11,011 nucleotides of DNA from Polynucleobacter sp. (GTDB lineage: Bacteria; Pseudomonadota; Gammaproteobacteria; Burkholderiales; Burkholderiaceae), in the NCBI GenBank assembly GCA_023257325.1, contig JALRCP010000129.1, forward strand, positions 1 through 11,011, written 5' to 3'. The first letter of the stretch is position 1. Each line of letters begins with the position of its first letter. A program made the position numbers and the translations under genes. The notes under the pieces were generated by a model. The model made no database searches. It saw only the letters and a list, made by a program, of their open reading frames with translations, and was not told where the DNA came from. This document shows, piece after piece, positions 7,646-11,011 of this stretch.

Positions 7646-8437
7646 ATGAAATTACTTTCTACTTTGGCAGTTTCTGTGGCCTTAACGGCCAGTATTGCAA
7701 CCCCTGTTTTGGCACAAAATGCGGCCGTTGTGAACGGTAAGGCCATTTCTAAATCCAAGTTAGATAAATTGATCGCCAACTCTGGTCAAGGCACCAACCC
7801 TGAATTGCGTGAACGTGCTCGCGATATGTTGATTACTCGTGAATTGATCAATCAAGAAGCAATCAAACGCGGCTTATTGAACAATGAGAACATCCAAGAG
7901 CAATTAGATCAAGCGCGCTTGAATATTTTGGTAGGAGCTGTCTTTGAAGACTACATCGCCCGTGACGGCGTGTCTGAGGCTGAACTCAAAGCATCCTATG
8001 ATCAAATCAAAGGTCAATTTGAAGGCACTGAGTACAAAGTTCGTCACATTTTGGTAGAAAAAGAAGCTGAGGCCAAAGCCTTGATCGCCAAAATTAAAGC
8101 GGGTGAGAAATTTGAAGATTTGGCCAAAGCAAATTCGAAAGATCCAGGATCTGCTGTGAATGGCGGTGATTTGGATTGGATGACGCCTCAAGCTTTGGTA
8201 CCAGAGTTCTCCAAGGCAATGGCTGCTCTGAAAAAAGATCAAATGACCGACAAGCCCGTGAAGTCACAGTTTGGTTATCACATCATTCGTGTGGATGATG
8301 TGCGTGAAGCCAAGGTGCCAAGTCTGGCTGAACTCAAGCCTCAACTGATTCAAATGATGAGTCAAGATCAGAACTGGCAACGTGGCAAGTTTGAAGAGAT
8401 GCTCAAAAAACTTAAAGCGAAAGCCAAGATTCAGTAA
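7646..8437 (+). CDS. Periplasmic parvulin-type peptidyl-prolyl cis-trans isomerase
   Basis: A 263-residue exported foldase of the PpiC/SurA/PrsA type. It starts with a Sec signal peptide (KLLSTLAVSVALTA... to VLA), probably cut after A23, followed by QNAAVVNGKAIS. An N-terminal SurA-like helical region (about 27-125) precedes one rotamase domain (about 129-220). That domain shows VRHILVE (132-138), FEDLAKANSKDPGSAVNGGDL (a family-typical stretch from 156) and SQFGYHIIRVDD (207-218). The C-terminus is a Lys-rich helix. A single rotamase domain and this length argue against SurA itself. It is the last gene of the selO-to-parvulin run and is followed by an intrinsic terminator. Confidence 0.95.
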   Translation: MKLLSTLAVSVALTASIATPVLAQNAAVVNGKAISKSKLDKLIANSGQGTNPELRERARDMLITRELINQEAIKRGLLNNENIQEQLDQARLNILVGAVFEDYIARDGVSEAELKASYDQIKGQFEGTEYKVRHILVEKEAEAKALIAKIKAGEKFEDLAKANSKDPGSAVNGGDLDWMTPQALVPEFSKAMAALKKDQMTDKPVKSQFGYHIIRVDDVREAKVPSLAELKPQLIQMMSQDQNWQRGKFEEMLKKLKAKAKIQ

Positions 8438-8492
8438 GCCCCAGGCTACAAAGTTATTTAGTTAGAGCCCTACTACCATAACAAAAAAGTAC

Positions 8493-8525
8493 AAAGCCAT
8501 CTTTTTAAAATAAGATGGCTTTTTT
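8493..8525 (+). terminator. Intrinsic terminator after the parvulin gene
   Basis: An 11-bp perfect stem pairs 8493-8503 (AAAGCCATCTT) with 8512-8522 (AAGATGGCTTT) across an 8-base loop; the right arm runs into a T tract (8520-8525). It lies 55 bases after the parvulin stop and closes the upstream plus-strand run. Its T tract ends only 27 bases before the next ATG at 8553. Confidence 0.85.
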
Positions 8526-8552
8526 ACTTGAATCATTTGAAAGAAGTTTGCC

Positions 8553-9893
8553 ATGAGTTTGCATCGTCAATTACAACAATTAGCGGCCAATCATCAAAGC
8601 ATCAAGGTGGGTTTGATTGGCGCTGGTAAATTTGGCTCCATGTATTTGTCACAAATACCCAATACACCAGGCGTTCAGTTGGTGGGGATTGCAGACTTGT
8701 CTCCTGTGGGCGTTAGAAAGAATCTAGATCGCGTGGGCTGGAAAGACGAACAATCCAATGCCAAGTCTTTGGATGATGCGATCAAAACAGGTCAAACGCA
8801 TATTTCAGAGGACTGGCAAGCACTGGTGAGTCATCCAGCCATCGATGTGATTGTGGAATGTACTGGTCACCCCATTGCTGCGGTTGATCATTGTTTGTTG
8901 GCATTCAAACATGGAAAACATGTCGTGAATGTGACGGTTGAGGCCGATGCTTTTTGTGGCCCTCTACTCGCCAAAAAAGCTGAAGAAGCGGATGTAATTT
9001 ATTCATTGGCCTTTGGTGATCAACCCGCTTTGATTTGTGATTTGGTCGATTGGGCCAGAACATGTGGCTTCCCAGTGGTGGCTGCAGGTCGCGGTCACAA
9101 ATGGTTGCCACATTTCTCCGAATCAACCCCTGAGACTGTTTGGGGTAACTATGGCTTAACACCCCAGCAAGCTGAACGTGGAGGCCTCAACCCTAAAATG
9201 TTCAATAGCTTCTTGGATGGTTCAAAACCCTCTATTGAAAGCACGGCTGTGGCCAATGCTACAGGTTTATCGGTTCCGAGCAACGGCTTGCTCTACCCGC
9301 CTGCTAGTGTAGAAGACATTCCATTTGTAACACGCCCTATTTCTGAAGGGGGTGTGCTCGAGAAAAAAGGCATGGTCGAAGTCATTTCTTCATTGGAAGC
9401 CAATGGCCGAAAGATTCCTTATGACATCCGCATGGGTGTTTGGGTCACCGTTGAAGCAGAAACCGATTACATCAAGAATTGTTTCGAAGAATACAACGCG
9501 CACACAGATCCCAGTGGCCGATATTTCACCTTATACAAGCGTTGGCATTTGATTGGTTTAGAAGTTGGTATGTCAGTGGCCAGCGTGGCTTTACGTAAAG
9601 AAGCGACGGGTGTGGCTCATTGCTGGAATGCTGATGTGGTGGCGACCGCCAAACGAGATCTTAAACCCGGTGAACTATTGGATGGTGAAGGTGGTTACAC
9701 AGTTTGGGGCAAATTATTACCAGCAGCCAAGTCAGTGGCGATGGGTGGACTTCCATTAGGATTGGCGCACGATATTAAGGTAGTTCGCCCAGTCAAAAAA
9801 GGTCAATCCTTGTGCTGGGATGATGTGGCAGTAGATATTAATACCCATGCCTACAAGATCAGAAAACAGATGGAAGATCTGTTTAAGAGTTAA
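8553..9893 (+). CDS. NAD(P)-binding dehydrogenase with C-terminal SAF domain (homoserine-dehydrogenase-like, substrate unknown)
   Basis: A 446-residue soluble protein. The N-terminal Rossmann fold has VGLIGAGKFGSMYLSQ (19-34, G23-x-G25-xx-G28), an acidic residue after the second strand (GIADLS, 45-50) and a VIVECTGHP segment (99-107). The middle (about 150-350) is the conserved catalytic/dimerisation region, with GRGHKWLPHFSE (179-190). The end (about 361-428) resembles an SAF domain: DVVATAKRDLKPGELLDGEG (361-380) and HDIKVVRPVKKGQ (406-418). This architecture matches the group labelled predicted homoserine dehydrogenase (COG4091 type), whose reaction is not established to my knowledge. True homoserine dehydrogenases lack SAF. 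The start has a purine-rich AAGAAG about 6 bases upstream. It is isolated by the terminator upstream and converges with the next gene. Confidence 0.85.
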   Translation: MSLHRQLQQLAANHQSIKVGLIGAGKFGSMYLSQIPNTPGVQLVGIADLSPVGVRKNLDRVGWKDEQSNAKSLDDAIKTGQTHISEDWQALVSHPAIDVIVECTGHPIAAVDHCLLAFKHGKHVVNVTVEADAFCGPLLAKKAEEADVIYSLAFGDQPALICDLVDWARTCGFPVVAAGRGHKWLPHFSESTPETVWGNYGLTPQQAERGGLNPKMFNSFLDGSKPSIESTAVANATGLSVPSNGLLYPPASVEDIPFVTRPISEGGVLEKKGMVEVISSLEANGRKIPYDIRMGVWVTVEAETDYIKNCFEEYNAHTDPSGRYFTLYKRWHLIGLEVGMSVASVALRKEATGVAHCWNADVVATAKRDLKPGELLDGEGGYTVWGKLLPAAKSVAMGGLPLGLAHDIKVVRPVKKGQSLCWDDVAVDINTHAYKIRKQMEDLFKS

Positions 9894-9901
9894 ATTTTTG
9901 A

Positions 9902-9922
9902 ATATAAATGGATTATTTATAT
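9902..9922. repeat. AT-only inverted repeat in the convergent gap
   Basis: ATATAAAT (9902-9909) and ATTTATAT (9915-9922) form a perfect 8-bp inverted repeat around a 5-base loop. It spans the 23-base gap between two converging genes and overlaps the stop codon of the minus-strand gene. It contains no G-C pairs and lacks a proper T tract on either side, so a shared terminator is only a weak possibility. Confidence 0.3.
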
Positions 9923-10777
9923 CAATAGATAATTTTCTTGCCGAGCATTTTCAGACCTCAGTCCTGGTACCCAGGTTTTGGTGGGTAGCCCGTATTTCTT
10001 TTCTAAATAAGCTGCTCTGCCCTTCACGTCTTTCCAGTCAACCTCCAAATGAGGTCCTTTGAATGCGATGACCACGATATTGCAGTCATGCACTTGCTGA
10101 AACACCATGACCCGATTCTGAAAGGCATTGCAGATGTTTCTGATATTGGTTTTGAAGCTTTTATGGTTGCCGAATAAGTTGACAGTCATGACCCCTGGTT
10201 CTTTGAGGCTGTCATAACAGCCCTGATAAAACTCAGGGGAACTCAAAGCAGGTCCTCTGGCCGTCGCATCGTATAAATCTACCTGGAGCAAATCGATGCT
10301 TTCTGAGTTTTTCTTGGTGGTGACATATTTAAGAGCATCACCTTGAATAATTTCTAGGTTTTTATTAGGTGGTGGTAATTCAAACATAACCCGAGCCGCC
10401 AGAATCACTGCAGGATTGAGGTCAACCGCAGTGACTTGTGCTTTCGGAAAATGCTTATGCGCAAACTTAGTCAAGGCTCCCGTTCCCAAACCCAACTGAA
10501 CCATGTGGAATGGTTTCTTCTGTTTATTAACTTGTTTTTGATTCAGTCTTCTGTCATTGGGGTCCAGGAAGAGTAAGCCCGCCATCATTTGTTGGGCGTA
10601 TTCCAACTCAATATAGTCCGGTTGATTGATGCGCATGGCGCCTTGAACCCACCAAGTACCAAAGTGAAGAAATCTAACGCCCTTTTCTTCTGAGAATGTG
10701 ACGGGTGCAAACTCTGGTTTGGGATCTTTGTTTGATTTCTTTTTAACTGACTGTTTTTTTATTTGTTCTTGAGCCAT
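9917..10777 (-). CDS. Spermidine-synthase-like protein (class I SAM-methyltransferase fold)
   Basis: A 286-residue soluble protein with a Lys-rich N-terminal tail (1-20). It then shows FLHFGTWWVQGAM (36-48), motif I QLGLGTG (94-100) and VTAVDLNPAV (115-124). Next are IIQGDALKYV (143-152), a VDLYD segment (166-170), and SPEFYQGCYDSLKEPGVMTVNLF (180-202). These fit the spermidine-synthase-like superfamily. The DSTDP-type active-site signature of true SpeE is altered: D167 and D170 are kept, but the following Pro is Ala. Polyamine synthesis is therefore not proven. The start is set at 10777 by a GGAGG sequence 5 bases upstream; the frame stays open to 10840, but that extra part is a terminator hairpin. 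It follows purL on the same strand and converges with the SAF-domain gene. Confidence 0.88.
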   Translation of the reverse strand: MAQEQIKKQSVKKKSNKDPKPEFAPVTFSEEKGVRFLHFGTWWVQGAMRINQPDYIELEYAQQMMAGLLFLDPNDRRLNQKQVNKQKKPFHMVQLGLGTGALTKFAHKHFPKAQVTAVDLNPAVILAARVMFELPPPNKNLEIIQGDALKYVTTKKNSESIDLLQVDLYDATARGPALSSPEFYQGCYDSLKEPGVMTVNLFGNHKSFKTNIRNICNAFQNRVMVFQQVHDCNIVVIAFKGPHLEVDWKDVKGRAAYLEKKYGLPTKTWVPGLRSENARQENYLLI

Positions 10778-10782
10778 GGTGG

Positions 10783-10787
10783 CCTCC
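10783..10787 (-). promoter_or_regulatory. Strong Shine-Dalgarno site that fixes the start at 10777
   Basis: On the minus strand GGAGG is followed by CCACC and then ATG at 10777. It is the only near-consensus ribosome binding site among the genes here, and it decides against the longer upstream start at 10840. Confidence 0.85.
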
Positions 10788-10789
10788 GA

Positions 10790-10824
10790 TAAAAGAATAA
10801 GGCTCAACGCTTGTTGAGCCTTAT
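10790..10824 (-). terminator. Intrinsic terminator downstream of purL
   Basis: A 12-bp perfect stem, ATAAGGCTCAAC (10797-10808) with GTTGAGCCTTAT (10813-10824), closes on a 4-base loop. Read on the minus strand it ends in a T-rich run (TTATTCTTTTAT) before the ribosome binding site of the next gene. It lies 34 bases past the purL stop. The plus-strand side has no T tract, so it serves purL. Confidence 0.8.
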
Positions 10825-10858
10825 AGGGTAGTTCTTGCATTAATTAAAAGGCAAAGAC

Positions 10859-11011
10859 TTATTTAGTCCAAGCCCTGGCATTGCGGAACATGCGCATCCA
10901 TGGGCTTGCGCCATCTTGAATGTCATGCCATTGCTTTGGAGCCCAGCTCATTTGAACAGTTCTAAACACTCGCTCGGGATGAGGCATCAAGACTGTGAAA
11001 CGTCCGTCTGG
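10859..11011 (-). CDS. purL: Phosphoribosylformylglycinamidine synthase, C-terminal 50 residues (partial)
   Basis: The last 50 residues of the large single-chain PurL (FGAM synthase), the fourth step of de novo purine synthesis. The fragment begins at the right window edge with [20 protein letters not shown] and ends in [14 protein letters not shown] before a TAA stop. This matches the C-terminus of the glutamine amidotransferase domain in proteobacterial PurL. The His and Glu of PHPE are the last two members of its Cys-His-Glu triad. The rest of the gene, including the synthase domain and the catalytic Cys, lies outside the window. An intrinsic terminator follows. Confidence 0.96.
   Translation of the reverse strand, partial: PDGRFTVLMPHPERVFRTVQMSWAPKQWHDIQDGASPWMRMFRNARAWTK

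Noticed and set aside
7904-8242. 112-residue open frame on the minus strand inside the parvulin gene
   Set aside because: It is fully antisense to a well-supported gene, its translation shows no recognisable domain, and no ribosome binding site or promoter was seen.
8438-8492. Riboswitch or structured leader ahead of the SAF-domain gene
   Set aside because: Only short, imperfect pairings (such as GTTAT with ATAAC) were found, matching no known riboswitch class that I can recognise.

Overview
The window looks like chromosomal DNA from a moderately AT-rich betaproteobacterium of the Burkholderiales, most like Polynucleobacter or a close relative. This rests on recognisable protein families and on gene order, namely mltG-tmk-holB divergent from ygfZ, and msrB-yciB-bolA-parvulin near purL. 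It is inference from memory and no search was run. Coding density is high, there is no gap over about 115 bases, and I see no mobile element, CRISPR array, tRNA or rRNA.

Region 1 (1-2363, minus strand) reads mltG, tmk, holB: peptidoglycan lytic transglycosylase, thymidylate kinase and the DNA polymerase III delta-prime subunit. holB runs off the left edge. Region 2 (2405-4300, plus strand) is ygfZ, a folate-binding Fe-S biogenesis factor, followed 12 bases later by an NRDE/TANGO2-family gene. A PaaI-type hotdog thioesterase (4340-4762, minus) converges on this pair and diverges from the next block.

Region 3 (4853-8437, plus strand) is a run of selO (protein AMPylase), msrB (methionine-R-sulfoxide reductase), yciB (inner-membrane septation/envelope protein), a BolA-family gene and a secreted parvulin prolyl isomerase. 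It ends at a good intrinsic terminator. Three of its products (SelO, MsrB, BolA) belong to families tied to thiol/glutaredoxin redox biology.

Region 4 (8553-10777) holds two genes that appear to sit between the parvulin gene and purL: a Rossmann-fold dehydrogenase with a C-terminal SAF domain (substrate unknown), and a convergent spermidine-synthase-like protein whose real start is at 10777. The purL 3' end (10859-11011, minus) is followed by an intrinsic terminator just upstream of the spermidine-synthase-like gene.

Most of the window is housekeeping. I find no convincing novel multi-gene system. The points most worth checking are the redox grouping around selO, the uncharacterised SAF-domain dehydrogenase, and the unusual start regions of the two genes in region 4.
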